From Aeribacillus composti (lineage in GTDB: Bacteria > Bacillota > Bacilli > Bacillales > Aeribacillaceae): a stretch of 64,000 nt of DNA. Positions 35,643 to 44,947 of this stretch are shown here, piece by piece. The position numbers were made by a program, and so were the translations under genes. The notes beneath the pieces were generated by a model. That model worked only from the letters and a program-made list of their open reading frames with translations. It was not told the origin of the DNA and made no database searches. The stretch is from NCBI RefSeq assembly GCF_007827555.1, contig NZ_VISS01000003.1, positions 62,001-126,000 on the forward strand. Direction: 5' to 3'. The first letter of the stretch is position 1. Each line of letters starts with the position of its first letter.

Positions 35643-36854
35643 TTAACTAGACGACTTGGATTTGGCCAGTTTCGTATTTTTCAATGACTTGTTTTGCCAA
35701 AAGACAGTAATAAAAAGTGTAAACACTAATAAAATGCATCCTAAAATGAAAGGATACAAAATTTGAATATCATATAATATTCCCGCCAACATCGGCCCCA
35801 ATATATTTCCTATACTCATATAGGCGTTGTTTAACCCCATGGCAAAGCCTTGTTCATTTCCAGCCATCTTTGAAATAAGAGTGTTCAAAACAGGACGCAA
35901 GATGGATGTTGCAAGAAAAATCAAGAGGGTGATGACAAAAAACAGAGAATAGCTGTCGGCAAACAATGAAAGGAAAAATCCAATTGCAACTACGCCTAAA
36001 AAGAAATTTAAAACGGCTCCTTCCCCAAAGCGGCCGACAAGCTTATCGACCACAAACAACTGCACAATCACACTTATCAGTCCAGTTAATGTAACCATCC
36101 AAGCAATTTCTTGCGGTGTTGCCCCAAACTGATCATCCATATATAACCCGATGACAGATTCATAAGCCATTAAACCAAAGCTCATAACAAGAGTAATAAT
36201 CAACAGCATAAAATACGGCTTATGAGCGGACGAAACCAATTTTTTTAACATCGGCTCATCATTGATTTGCGTTTTTTGTTCCGGGGTATGTTGTTGTTCA
36301 ACACTTTCTTTTAAAACTGTTAATGAAAAAATAACAGCAGCTAAAGAGACGATCGTTGCAACAAGAAAAGGCATTTTCAACCCAAAATCAGCAAAGAAAC
36401 CGCCAACCCCTGGTCCTATTACAATCCCAAGCGACATGGCTGCTGATATGAAACTGTTGCCTTTAGCCCGCTGCTCAATTGTCGTAATATCGGCAATATA
36501 AGCAAAAATAGCGGGTACCAGAAGCGCGGAGCCTATCCCTCCGACTACACGCGAAGCGTACAGCCACCAAATGGAATCAAATGCGTAAAAGATAAACATA
36601 GAAACAGTTAAACCGATTAATCCTAAAACAATCATTTTTTTCCGGCCATACTGATCTGTCCATTTCCCTGCAATTGGAGAAAACACAAGCTGGGCTCCTG
36701 CAAATATTGCGACCATTAAACCAGCTGCCGTACCGCCTTGACCAATGGACTCCAAATAAGCAGGCAATATGGGGATAATAATGCCGAAGCTTCCAATAGT
36801 TATAAACATGTTAATCATTAAAATAATCATTTTTCTCCACTGAGACATTGACAT
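35643..36854 (-). CDS. MFS multidrug efflux transporter (NorA/Bmr-like)
   Basis: A 403-residue membrane protein with twelve hydrophobic segments. Family motifs are GKWTDQYGRKKMIVLG (motif A) after helix 2, SRVVGGIGSALLVPAIFAYIADIT (helix 4) and the antiporter motif SLGIVIGPGVGGFFAD in helix 5. This matches the NorA/Bmr/Blt-type drug:proton antiporters. Its promoter region has an attenuator-like hairpin (36896). The ATG at 36854 follows AGGTAC. Confidence 0.85.
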   Translation of the reverse strand: MSMSQWRKMIILMINMFITIGSFGIIIPILPAYLESIGQGGTAAGLMVAIFAGAQLVFSPIAGKWTDQYGRKKMIVLGLIGLTVSMFIFYAFDSIWWLYASRVVGGIGSALLVPAIFAYIADITTIEQRAKGNSFISAAMSLGIVIGPGVGGFFADFGLKMPFLVATIVSLAAVIFSLTVLKESVEQQHTPEQKTQINDEPMLKKLVSSAHKPYFMLLIITLVMSFGLMAYESVIGLYMDDQFGATPQEIAWMVTLTGLISVIVQLFVVDKLVGRFGEGAVLNFFLGVVAIGFFLSLFADSYSLFFVITLLIFLATSILRPVLNTLISKMAGNEQGFAMGLNNAYMSIGNILGPMLAGILYDIQILYPFILGCILLVFTLFITVFWQNKSLKNTKLAKSKSSS

Positions 36855-36895
36855 AGTGAGTACCTACGCTTTCTTCCGGTCTATTTCAAGCACAT

Positions 36896-36935
36896 AGAAA
36901 ACCTGCTATTCTGTTTTCTGGACAGCAGGTTTATT
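36896..36935 (-). promoter_or_regulatory. Hairpin in the leader of the efflux gene
   Basis: AACCTGCT (minus strand, 36931-36924) pairs with AGCAGGTT (36906-36899), with a nested CTGT/ACAG stem, 42 bases before the gene start. U-run is short (TTTTC), so attenuation of the efflux gene is possible but unproven. Confidence 0.4.
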
Positions 36936-37783
36936 CTACAGGCATACTGCGGTGATTTGTATTTAGCATTTTCAAACACATACTAATCCTATCCAGAAAA
37001 TATATTCGCTTCCTTAAAAATGCAGCTTAAAGATAGAATTAGTTAGTCATATCCAAACCATCATCCTTCCGCTTTTTTACAGATTTATAATATCTTATAA
37101 CATCAAACAAATCAAACAAAAATTTAAATTCAATGCAGGCAACATAATGCTGAAAAGGGAAAAAACAGAAATCCCGACCGAGAGCCTGAGGAAAAAATCC
37201 GAGCGTTGAAAAAGAAACTCGGCATAGACGGTACGAATGAAAGCAAAATGATGTGCCATCAACATAAAAACTAACGTATATTATAATCAATACAGGCATT
37301 TAAACTTAGCAGACGCACTATCCGGCATGCTTTAAGATCCGCTGTCTTTCATTCTACTTGAAGTAAAATGTATTCGCTTAGAATTTGAAGATCCAGCGAA
37401 AACTCAAAAGGGCAAAATACATGTGGTTTTGCATGATACCAACTTTTTCCCCGTTTTGTTCGGGGGCTGTCTATGATAATTCATTTGATGAAATAAAATC
37501 CTCTGAAATTGATTCATTTGAAACGAATTTTTAGCACATAAAAAAACCCCCTCAAAGTTGTGAGAGAGTTTAACCCCTTAAACAAACGTTTGATTAAAAC
37601 CCTGCATGACTTAAAGTCCCAGCAAACTTACCTCCATAAACAGCGCTCTCATCAAATTTTGTATTTGGTCAATATTATCGTTTCATGGGCATGTTTGGAC
37701 AATTTTATTATCGACATTTAAAATGAATATCCTACATGTTTTCATCTTCATCAAACGTTTAGATGCCCCACGATGAACACCTC
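36936..37783. other. Gene-poor stretch, possible transposase scrap
   Basis: No intact gene. A plus-strand reading of 37132-37262 has a coiled-coil-like run (REPEEKIRALKKKLG) such as occurs in the small ORF of IS3-type transposases, but it is too short to assign. The rest is AT-rich and featureless. Confidence 0.3.
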
Positions 37784-38274
37784 CTAATTTAGAGCCTGCC
37801 TTAATCTAAAAATGCCTTCCGCAATTTCTTCTTTTGTTAAATTTCCATATCCTAAAATAATTTTGTTTTGATGGATTCCTTTTTGAATAGCATGAACTTC
37901 TACAGGATAAATTTTCACTTTATGCTTCTTCATTATTTCATTTACTACTTGATTAAAAACACGATGTTTTGAAATTCTGCGACTAAATGCAAACCGGTGG
38001 AATCGCCAAAAATTTTAACTGTGTCGCCAAATTGTTCAGTCAAACATTTTTTTACATAGTCACGCCGCGCTTTATATATTTTTTTCATTTTCCTGATGCG
38101 GCGCTCTAAATGCCTTTCATCAATGAAACGCTTTGTAACTGAAAGGGCTGAGGTGAAGGAAGTGGCAAGGTCTTCATATGGATTTGAGTTTATACAAAAA
38201 CCGTAGCGTAAATCGCTAATCGCTGGTTGGATGATAAGGCTTACCGGTTGCTGAAACGGACATCCTGTATCAAA
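37784..38274 (-). pseudogene. Relic of a MocR-family (GntR/aminotransferase) regulator
   Basis: The minus strand encodes the C-terminal part of a MocR-type regulator in two frames: RFIDERHLERRIRKMKKIYK, VKIFGDSTGLHLVAEF and, after a frameshift near 37957, NQVVNEIMKKHKVKIYPVEV and NKIILGYGNLTKEEIAEGIF with a stop at 37784. The part before this (from 38274) fits poorly and suggests another deletion. There is no N-terminal GntR domain. A former PLP-binding transcription factor, now dead. Confidence 0.8.
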
Positions 38275-38394
38275 AGGCTAATAAGCATGAAACTTGTATC
38301 AATAATAAACAGCTCTTGCACCAATACAAGCTGTTATGAAATCTTTATATTAAATTTTCAAAAAATTATAACAAAATGACAATTTATTTCTTAC

Positions 38395-38401
38395 TTCGAC
38401 A
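38395..38401 (-). promoter_or_regulatory. 0A-box (Spo0A site) before skfA
   Basis: TTCGACA is the exact complement of TGTCGAA, the Spo0A box. It lies about 80 bases upstream of the skfA start. The skf operon of B. subtilis is induced by Spo0A-phosphate at low level; direct binding here is inferred. A possible promoter is TTACTT (38391) to TAAATT (38414) with a 17-base spacer. Confidence 0.65.
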
Positions 38402-38477
38402 TTATCGCTATGCTAAATTTTAAACAGTTATATTTTATTCCAATAATGACCATTTTTAATTGGAAGGAGATGGGATT

Positions 38478-38645
38478 ATGGAGAAGCAAAAAAAACAGTG
38501 GGAGCCAACAGCTATCAAGGAACTGAAAAAGCCAGCAGGCACCTCGATTGTGAAAGCGGCTGGATGTATGAGCTGCTGGGCCTCAAAAAGTATCTCGATG
38601 ACTAGAGTCTGCTGGCTCCCACATCCGGCAATGCGCCTGCTATAA
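38478..38645 (+). CDS. skfA: Sporulation killing factor precursor SkfA (sactipeptide)
   Basis: A 55-residue precursor that matches B. subtilis SkfA in length and layout: leader MEKQKKQWEP... with KPAGTSIVKAAG, then a 26-residue core beginning CMSCWASK and ending AMRLL. In B. subtilis the core is cyclised head to tail, with a thioether from Cys4 to the Met12 alpha carbon and a disulfide between Cys1 and Cys16; all four positions (C1, C4, M12, C16) are conserved here. The core differs at several other places (Ser at 3 and 11, Trp at 17, Leu-Leu end). GGAAGGAGATG precedes the ATG at 38478. Confidence 0.95.
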   Translation: MEKQKKQWEPTAIKELKKPAGTSIVKAAGCMSCWASKSISMTRVCWLPHPAMRLL

Positions 38646-38670
38646 CCATTATATTCAAAAGGATTGCAAT

Positions 38671-38692
38671 GGAGCAGTTTTTTAACTGCTCC
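38671..38692 (+). terminator. Hairpin between skfA and skfB
   Basis: GGAGCAGTT-TTTT-AACTGCTCC, 25 bases after skfA. There is no U-run, so it is more likely to shield skfA mRNA or partly stop transcription, giving more precursor than maturase. Confidence 0.6.
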
Positions 38693-38774
38693 CTAAAGTA
38701 AAGGAGTAGCGGCAGTGAAGCGCACCCATCCAATGTCATATATATACAGATTTGAGAAACAAAGTTAGAAAACG

Positions 38775-38781
38775 TGTCGAA
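38775..38781 (+). promoter_or_regulatory. Second exact 0A-box in the skfA-skfB gap
   Basis: TGTCGAA within the inverted repeat GTGTCGAAAAAA..TTTTTTGACAC (38774-38798). It lies about 70 bases before skfB. This could be a site for extra Spo0A binding or an internal promoter, or chance. Confidence 0.4.
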
Positions 38782-38852
38782 AAAAAATTTTTTGACACCC
38801 CTTAAAATGGCTACAACCATTGATATATCAACATTTATAGAGGGAGGATTTT

Positions 38853-40088
38853 ATGTCAAAATTGTTAGAAACGGCAACTAACACTTCACCAGAATTTGCG
38901 ATCCACTTCCAACCTCATGGGGCCATTTTGCTTGACAGAAAAAGCATGTTCTATTTTAGACTTAGCGGCAGGGGAACAGAATTAGCTTTAATGCTTGCCA
39001 AAAATAACAGTGTTCAAAAAACGGCAAGAATTTGGGAGATTCTTTCAAAAGAAAAGGTAAGTGAGGAAGAATTAAATAACGAGCTAGATTCACATCCATT
39101 TACATCAGCGTGGAAAAAAGGCCTGCTAAATCACCCTTTGATGATCACCGGATCTACAGAGTACTATTTGCCAATCAGCTGCACCCTTCAATTAACAAAT
39201 ATGTGCAATTTGAAGTGTCCTTTCTGTTATGCAAGCTCAGGAAAGCCGTATCCAGATGAACTATCATCTTCCCAATGGATAAAAGTGTTGCAAAAACTCG
39301 CATCTCACGGTGTAGCTGACATCACCATTACAGGCGGAGAAGCAAAGCTAACAAAAAATTTCTTGAAAATCATTGCCACAGCCAGTTCTTTATTTACGAA
39401 CGTCAACCTTTTTAGCAATGGCCTAAATTGGCGCGACGATGAGATTGAACTGATCAGCCACTTGGGAAATGTCAGTGTCCAAATAAGTATAGATGGAAAC
39501 AGCAGCACCCATGACAAGTTAAGAGGGAGAGAAGGAGGATTTTCCGAAAGCTTGAAAAATGCCGAACGTTTTGCTCAATCATCGGTTCCCGTCCTCATTG
39601 CTATGACTGTTAACCAACTCAACTACAAAGAAGTTTATGAAGTAATCGAAAAATCGGTGGAAGTTGGCGCAGTTGTATTTCGTGCGGGTCAAACTATTCC
39701 CGTAGGCAGAGCATCTGAATATCAAGACATGACAAGCGAAATGAAGGAGAAAGTAAAGCAGCAGTTGGCAGACGCAAAAAAAAGATGGAGTGATCAAATC
39801 ATTATTATGGATTGGGAAGACCACCATCAAAATGATAGTCTTACAGATTTCTGCACGCCGGGATTTTTGTCATGGTATATTCGTGCGGATGGACAAGTTA
39901 CACCTTGTCAAATTGAAGATACATCCCTTGGAAACGTCTTAAAAAACAGCATGCAGGAGATCGGTTCACCGGAAAGGCTAATGCAAGCGAAGCGACTTGC
40001 TAAACAATGTAGATGTATAGGAAAGATAGAATTACCTGAAGCCGATTTGCCTTTTACCATTCAAAAAGAAGCTGAGGTTAAACCATGA
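38853..40088 (+). CDS. skfB: Radical SAM sactionine maturase SkfB
   Basis: A 411-residue radical S-adenosylmethionine enzyme. The cluster-binding motif CNLKCPFC is at 118-125, against 117-124 in B. subtilis SkfB (410 residues). Further features are TITGGEAKLTKNFLK, SIDGNSSTHDKLRG and C-terminal Cys residues (DFCTPGF, TPCQIED, CRCIGK) for an auxiliary Fe-S cluster. It forms the thioether between Cys4 and Met12 of the SkfA core. GAGGGAGG precedes the ATG; the stop overlaps skfC by four bases. Confidence 0.94.
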   Translation: MSKLLETATNTSPEFAIHFQPHGAILLDRKSMFYFRLSGRGTELALMLAKNNSVQKTARIWEILSKEKVSEEELNNELDSHPFTSAWKKGLLNHPLMITGSTEYYLPISCTLQLTNMCNLKCPFCYASSGKPYPDELSSSQWIKVLQKLASHGVADITITGGEAKLTKNFLKIIATASSLFTNVNLFSNGLNWRDDEIELISHLGNVSVQISIDGNSSTHDKLRGREGGFSESLKNAERFAQSSVPVLIAMTVNQLNYKEVYEVIEKSVEVGAVVFRAGQTIPVGRASEYQDMTSEMKEKVKQQLADAKKRWSDQIIIMDWEDHHQNDSLTDFCTPGFLSWYIRADGQVTPCQIEDTSLGNVLKNSMQEIGSPERLMQAKRLAKQCRCIGKIELPEADLPFTIQKEAEVKP

Positions 40089-41584
40089 TGACGACCATCA
40101 TCCATTTATTATGGATCATCCTTCCTATTGCAGGAACCTTTCTGTTTTACAAATTCAAACCAAAAACGTACGAATCGCTATTATTACATAAAAAAGAAGC
40201 TCGGGAATTGGCAGTGCAATTCATTAAACGGTATTCCGGCATTGATGTATCAGATTGGGATTTTTATGCGATGTATTGGTACGACCGAAATACCGTCAAT
40301 ATGCTGCATCACCTAGGATTGTTAAACAAAGTTCGCCATATTTTATATCATTGGGGTTTAGTCGAATCATGGAGAATTAGATTCGTTCGAGAAAACCGAT
40401 CAGTCATCATTGGCATCAATTCAAATGGAGAAATTACGTTTTACACCGCGAACCTGTCAAAGAAAGAAATGGCGAAACATAAAGGCGCTTTTTCCTCTCC
40501 GGAACAATTAAAAAAAGAGCTTGCCGTCTCAGATAATGGATTATGGGCTGCATCTCAATTCACAGGTGCAGGCAGAAAAGAAGAAGACTTGGAAAATATT
40601 GAAACGTACTGGTATATTGCCGAATCTCAACCAGTAAGAATGAAAATAACGGTTGAAATCCATAACGGGCAAATATTCTATATCGGTTCAGAACAAGAGA
40701 TATTGACAGAAGACATCGAAACAGCGGTTAAGAAAGAGCAAATGGAATCTACCTTAAATATGACGGGAGTATTAGCGTCATGCCTGGCCGTTATTGCAGC
40801 GATCATCATCCTTATCAACCTTCGCCAAAATGCCGGCATCACTGCAAGCATCTTGCTGGGGGCGGTTCTATTCTTTTGTAACATCATAACAATAAAAGAA
40901 GACATTCAACTGAGCATCGTCAATACTTATGATTCCCGCCTCAGCATAAAAACGGTTTATGCTCTTGGAATCTTATCGGCAATTTTAGCAGGATTGGCCA
41001 CAGGTTTCGTCGTATATATATGTTCATTGGCAGGGCACTCTTTGAGTAATGTTCTCCAAATAGCTTTTTTTGATAATGCTGTATGGCAGTTTTTCGTCGG
41101 CTTAAGTGTCGGCATCGGCTGCTTAGGTTTTTTTTCAGCAATTTTTTCATGGCTGGAAGAGAAAAATTGGCTGCGAATTTCTCCCGAGTTGTCCAATCGT
41201 ACCATTTACTTGTCAGGCTTTACATTTAAACAAGGATTAAGCATCGGCCTGCAAAGCTCCATTGCAGAGGAAACAGTCTACCGTTTGTTGATCATTCCGA
41301 CGATATGGTGGTTGAGCGGCAATTGGGCTTTGGCGATCATCATTTCCTCCATTCTATGGGCCATTATGCACCAAGGAACAGGATTTCATCCCAGATGGAT
41401 CAGATGGATCCAATTAGTAATCTTTGGCATTATACTGGGATTCTTTTTCATCCAGTTCGGTTTTCTGTCCTCCTTAACCATTCATTTTATTTACAATTTT
41501 ATTCTTGTCATGAAGCCGCTTTGGGATTACACTTTCCAGAAAAAATTGAAGGCCAGTGAAACCTTCAAACAACCCTCAGTATAA
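40085..41584 (+). CDS. skfC: SkfC, CPBP-type membrane protease of the skf operon
   Basis: A 499-residue membrane protein. The N-terminal half is soluble with a DUF-like fold; seven or more hydrophobic helices begin near residue 225. The CPBP/CAAX protease motifs EETVYR (395-400) and H429 in MHQGTG are present. In B. subtilis SkfC is thought to cut the leader and close the SkfA ring. The length agrees with the 496 residues of the B. subtilis protein. It overlaps skfB (ATGA) and is followed by skfE after 15 bases. Confidence 0.92.
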   Translation: MMTTIIHLLWIILPIAGTFLFYKFKPKTYESLLLHKKEARELAVQFIKRYSGIDVSDWDFYAMYWYDRNTVNMLHHLGLLNKVRHILYHWGLVESWRIRFVRENRSVIIGINSNGEITFYTANLSKKEMAKHKGAFSSPEQLKKELAVSDNGLWAASQFTGAGRKEEDLENIETYWYIAESQPVRMKITVEIHNGQIFYIGSEQEILTEDIETAVKKEQMESTLNMTGVLASCLAVIAAIIILINLRQNAGITASILLGAVLFFCNIITIKEDIQLSIVNTYDSRLSIKTVYALGILSAILAGLATGFVVYICSLAGHSLSNVLQIAFFDNAVWQFFVGLSVGIGCLGFFSAIFSWLEEKNWLRISPELSNRTIYLSGFTFKQGLSIGLQSSIAEETVYRLLIIPTIWWLSGNWALAIIISSILWAIMHQGTGFHPRWIRWIQLVIFGIILGFFFIQFGFLSSLTIHFIYNFILVMKPLWDYTFQKKLKASETFKQPSV

Positions 41585-41599
41585 CAATGGAGGAGAGGC

Positions 41600-42322
41600 A
41601 TGAAGATCATCCAAGTAACCAATTTGAAGAAAAAATATCGTAACGGTGATGGTGTAGAAGATATAACTTTTTCCGTTCATTCAGGAGAAATCGTAGCCTT
41701 ATTAGGGCCAAACGGGGCAGGTAAAACAACAACCATTAGGTGTCTCGCTGGATTATACACCCCTGATGATGGGACGATCAAAATTGCGGGGCATTCCCCT
41801 GGTACGGTTGAAGCGCAGCAATCCGCTTCGCTAATTCCGGATCACCCATATTTGTACCCTACCTTAACCGTAGCGGAACATTTGCAATTTCGCGCCAGAG
41901 CCTTCAAAGTTGAAAAAAAAGACCTTCAAAAAAAAGTTTATGAAGCTTTAAAAGCGGTAAATATTGAATCGTTGGCGGATCGATTAAGCGGGCAATTGTC
42001 AAGGGGACAAAAGCAAAGGGTTATTTTGGCTGGCGCCATTATACAAAACGCTTCTATATATATATTGGATGAACCAACAATCGGTTTGGATATTTCTTCC
42101 AAACAATGGCTTGCCAACTGGCTTGTCCGTAAATCAAAACATCATTGCGCCATTCTCATATCCACCCACAGCCTCGAATTTGTATTGGAAACGGCTAACA
42201 GAGTGTTATTAATTCGAGAAGGCCGTATTGTAAAAGAAATGGCCGTACCAAAAAACAACGAAGAATATCCAGCCTGGAAGCAAGAAGTCATACGCAGTTT
42301 AGGGGATTGGTCAAATGATTAA
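41600..42322 (+). CDS. skfE: SkfE, ABC transporter ATPase
   Basis: A 240-residue ATPase with Walker A GPNGAGKT (36-43), signature LSRGQKQRVIL, Walker B IYILDEPTIGLD and switch His in STHSLEF. With SkfF it exports the toxin and gives self-protection. Its signature Ser-Arg-Gly variant (LSRGQ) differs from the common LSGGQ. skfF starts eight bases before its stop. Confidence 0.92.
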   Translation: MKIIQVTNLKKKYRNGDGVEDITFSVHSGEIVALLGPNGAGKTTTIRCLAGLYTPDDGTIKIAGHSPGTVEAQQSASLIPDHPYLYPTLTVAEHLQFRARAFKVEKKDLQKKVYEALKAVNIESLADRLSGQLSRGQKQRVILAGAIIQNASIYILDEPTIGLDISSKQWLANWLVRKSKHHCAILISTHSLEFVLETANRVLLIREGRIVKEMAVPKNNEEYPAWKQEVIRSLGDWSND

Positions 42323-43763
42323 TATTTGGTCATTTTTGTTCCTTCAAGCGAAAAGAGAAATCGATAGCCAAAAACACGGGATAAAATTCTTTCTGTTCAT
42401 TTTTGTTTTATTTATATGGTTTTTTCTATTTCAACTTGAATGGGGGGCTAATTCCAGAAGTTGGGACATTGCCTATACAGGATGGATTTGCTCAGGAATT
42501 TTTATTGTCATGACCATTTTTGGGCTGCTTTCCAACCGCATACCTGGGCTCACGCAAGACGTCATATGGCTTTATACCGCCCCTTATTCTTTCACTAAAA
42601 TCGTTTATTCCATATTATTATGGCGATTGTCTTGGAAAGGGTTGCTCTGTCTTCTCTCAGGAATCACAGCTGATGCCGTTTATTTTTTGGCAGGAAATCC
42701 ATTTGGCCGGTTAACAGCACAATCAATCCGATTACTTTGTCTCATTGTTTTATTAGAATCATGGATAATGGCTATGTCCTGTGCCAGAACTGTAAAAGGA
42801 ACAAAAATTGCTTTCTCCTTTGTTGCCTTCATTCTCACCGTTATATATGGTATTGCTCTCTATGGTTCTTTTTTTCAAGCCAATGAATTGATTTGGCAGA
42901 AGTATATTAGCTACCATATCGGCTTTATCGGCTATTTATTTACAAACAGCTTTTTGCTGCAAGGGTTTCTTGCCTTTCTAATCATGATCGCCCTTTCGTT
43001 CATGATTATTCGAATAACAACGAAAAAATCGGAATGCAAAGAAAAATTGGTAAAAGAAGCTGATTTTTGGGCGGAGTTTCAAGATCATCAAACCGATTTT
43101 TTTAAAAACAGCCTGAAAGAGATGCACACATGGTGGGGGCTGAAAGGATTAAACGGTATTTTTTCTTTCCTTTGGCTCGAAATATTGCTTGCCAAGAAAT
43201 ACATTTTTTTTCATGCTACTCATTTGTTTGTTCTTCTCATCTTAGTTCCCGTTTTCATTGCAAAAAACATTTATTGGTTTTATATTTTGGTCGTTTTTAC
43301 AATCGGAGCTTTTTTCAGCAGTTCCTACTATTCAGGATTAATTAGACATGCAAAGTCTGGAGATCTTTTTTTGCTGCCGGGAAAACTATGGAAAAAAGCA
43401 TTGCTGCTGGAAGGATCGAATACCGCTTGGATCTTTCTATTTTATCTTTATTGCGTGGGTATGTGGCATTTCCATTTCAACACTGCTTTTACAGATTTCC
43501 TTTCATTTAGTTTGTACGGGTTTGGAGGATACATGCTCATGCTTTCCATCCGCTGGGCGGCATTTGTTAGAACATATAAAAAAGACCCCTCTCTCAGCCT
43601 GATTTCATACTATAAAAATTTTGCTTTCATTTGTATGGGGAGCACCCTTTGTTACATCGTTTTGTTTTTTCTTTTCAAAAACCTTCTTTTCTATTGGCTG
43701 CCTCTTTTCATGATCGTGTTAAGCACGATTTTATTCTTATCTTTCTATCAATATGAACGTTGA
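42315..43763 (+). CDS. skfF: SkfF, ABC transporter permease
   Basis: A 482-residue membrane protein with ten or more hydrophobic helices and a soluble loop around residues 235-285. It is coupled to skfE by an eight-base overlap. The length exceeds the 447 residues I recall for B. subtilis SkfF, yet position and character identify it as the export/immunity permease. Confidence 0.85.
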   Translation: MINIWSFLFLQAKREIDSQKHGIKFFLFIFVLFIWFFLFQLEWGANSRSWDIAYTGWICSGIFIVMTIFGLLSNRIPGLTQDVIWLYTAPYSFTKIVYSILLWRLSWKGLLCLLSGITADAVYFLAGNPFGRLTAQSIRLLCLIVLLESWIMAMSCARTVKGTKIAFSFVAFILTVIYGIALYGSFFQANELIWQKYISYHIGFIGYLFTNSFLLQGFLAFLIMIALSFMIIRITTKKSECKEKLVKEADFWAEFQDHQTDFFKNSLKEMHTWWGLKGLNGIFSFLWLEILLAKKYIFFHATHLFVLLILVPVFIAKNIYWFYILVVFTIGAFFSSSYYSGLIRHAKSGDLFLLPGKLWKKALLLEGSNTAWIFLFYLYCVGMWHFHFNTAFTDFLSFSLYGFGGYMLMLSIRWAAFVRTYKKDPSLSLISYYKNFAFICMGSTLCYIVLFFLFKNLLFYWLPLFMIVLSTILFLSFYQYER

Positions 43764-43806
43764 ATCAGAAGGGATTTAATACTTTTTCTTAAGGAGATGA
43801 ATTTTC

Positions 43807-44313
43807 ATGAGTTCAAATGAAATAATCTCTCAAGCCTTAACGAAACTAAAAAGCAGCGATGAAGCAACGGTATTTCAAGGAGTGAAAGAGCTAAAAAAAA
43901 CGGGAAAAGCCGCTGTCCCAATACTCATAAAAGCCTTAAAAGATGAGAAATCCCTCCGAATGATTTCATCCGTTGTGCTGGGGGAATTTGGTGCAGATGC
44001 AAAGGAAGCAGTTCCCGAACTCGCTTCGCTTTTAAAAGATGACGACGAAGATATAAGAATGTCAGCTGCTTTATCCTTAATGAGAATCGGACATCACAGT
44101 CTGAACGCCCTCGTTGAAGTTGCACGAAATACAGAAGGAAAACCGCGTTTTTGGGCATCATGGGCAATCTCCTTGATCGATCCGTCTAAAATTGAACCTC
44201 TTATGTTGAAGTGTCTAAAAGAAGAACTGGATAAGCCGTCCGGAATGGTCAGTCCTTTTGCCGCGGAGGAAGCAATTGGTAAAATTATCGCTATGCAACT
44301 AAAGGATCAATGA
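43807..44313 (+). CDS. skfG: SkfG, HEAT-repeat protein
   Basis: A 168-residue all-helical protein with HEAT-like repeats (AAVPILIKALKDEKSLRMISSVVLGEFG, EAVPELASLLKDDDEDIRMSAALSL). It matches the size and position of SkfG of B. subtilis (171). Its role is unknown; it may hold the biosynthetic complex. AAGGAGATG is upstream. Confidence 0.88.
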   Translation: MSSNEIISQALTKLKSSDEATVFQGVKELKKTGKAAVPILIKALKDEKSLRMISSVVLGEFGADAKEAVPELASLLKDDDEDIRMSAALSLMRIGHHSLNALVEVARNTEGKPRFWASWAISLIDPSKIEPLMLKCLKEELDKPSGMVSPFAAEEAIGKIIAMQLKDQ

Positions 44314-44326
44314 GGAGGAACAGCAC

Positions 44327-44749
44327 ATGGATTTAATACAAACAATGACAAAAGACTTGCCGTGGCTGAACGTTCCAAAAAATGGCCATGATTTCCCATC
44401 ATCCAATCGGCTTTTGTTTTATTTTTGGTCAATTAGCTGCCCGTATTGCAGTGAATTAACGGATCAGTTATTAGAAGAAACAGTTAATCTTGAAACCTTT
44501 CATGTCATTGCCGTTCATGTACCTTATACAGCTGAAGAGAAAGCGTTGGAGCTTGTGAAAACACGAGTAGAGGAAAAAAAGATTACAATTCCTGTAGTTT
44601 TAGATCAAAACTATGCAATCGCACAATCTTTTGGTATTCAAGGAATCCCTGCTTTTTGCCTAGTCAATCAACAAATGAAGAAAGAATTATTAACAATGGG
44701 AGAGGAAGGTTTTCACAAAATGATGAAAAAAATTAAACAGCTAAAGTAA
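44327..44749 (+). CDS. skfH: SkfH, thioredoxin-like protein
   Basis: A 140-residue thioredoxin-fold protein with a CPYC active site (38-41) in FYFWSISCPYCSEL and the cis-Pro segment GIQGIPAFCLV. It has no signal peptide. In the skf operon it likely helps form or reduce the Cys1-Cys16 disulfide of the killing factor. It is the last gene; a clear terminator is not visible. Confidence 0.9.
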   Translation: MDLIQTMTKDLPWLNVPKNGHDFPSSNRLLFYFWSISCPYCSELTDQLLEETVNLETFHVIAVHVPYTAEEKALELVKTRVEEKKITIPVVLDQNYAIAQSFGIQGIPAFCLVNQQMKKELLTMGEEGFHKMMKKIKQLK

Positions 44750-44947
44750 AGTCTTACCGCTTTTTCTTGACTTTTTCACTGTAAAAAGAATCGGTTTACC
44801 TTTTTAAATATTTCTCTATTAAAATTTATGTTCAACATTCCGTTAACATTTTTCTTGGAGCAATAAATTGAGAGAAAAATTTTTTTGGTTCCTTTTGAAG
44901 TTCATTTATTTGCCTTTTGGAATAGTGTCTTTATTCTAAAATCTCTT

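Noticed and set aside
37039..37299. 86-residue minus-strand open frame
   Set aside because: No start signal, no family, and composition like random AT-rich DNA; a weak transposase-like scrap on the plus strand is the better guess.
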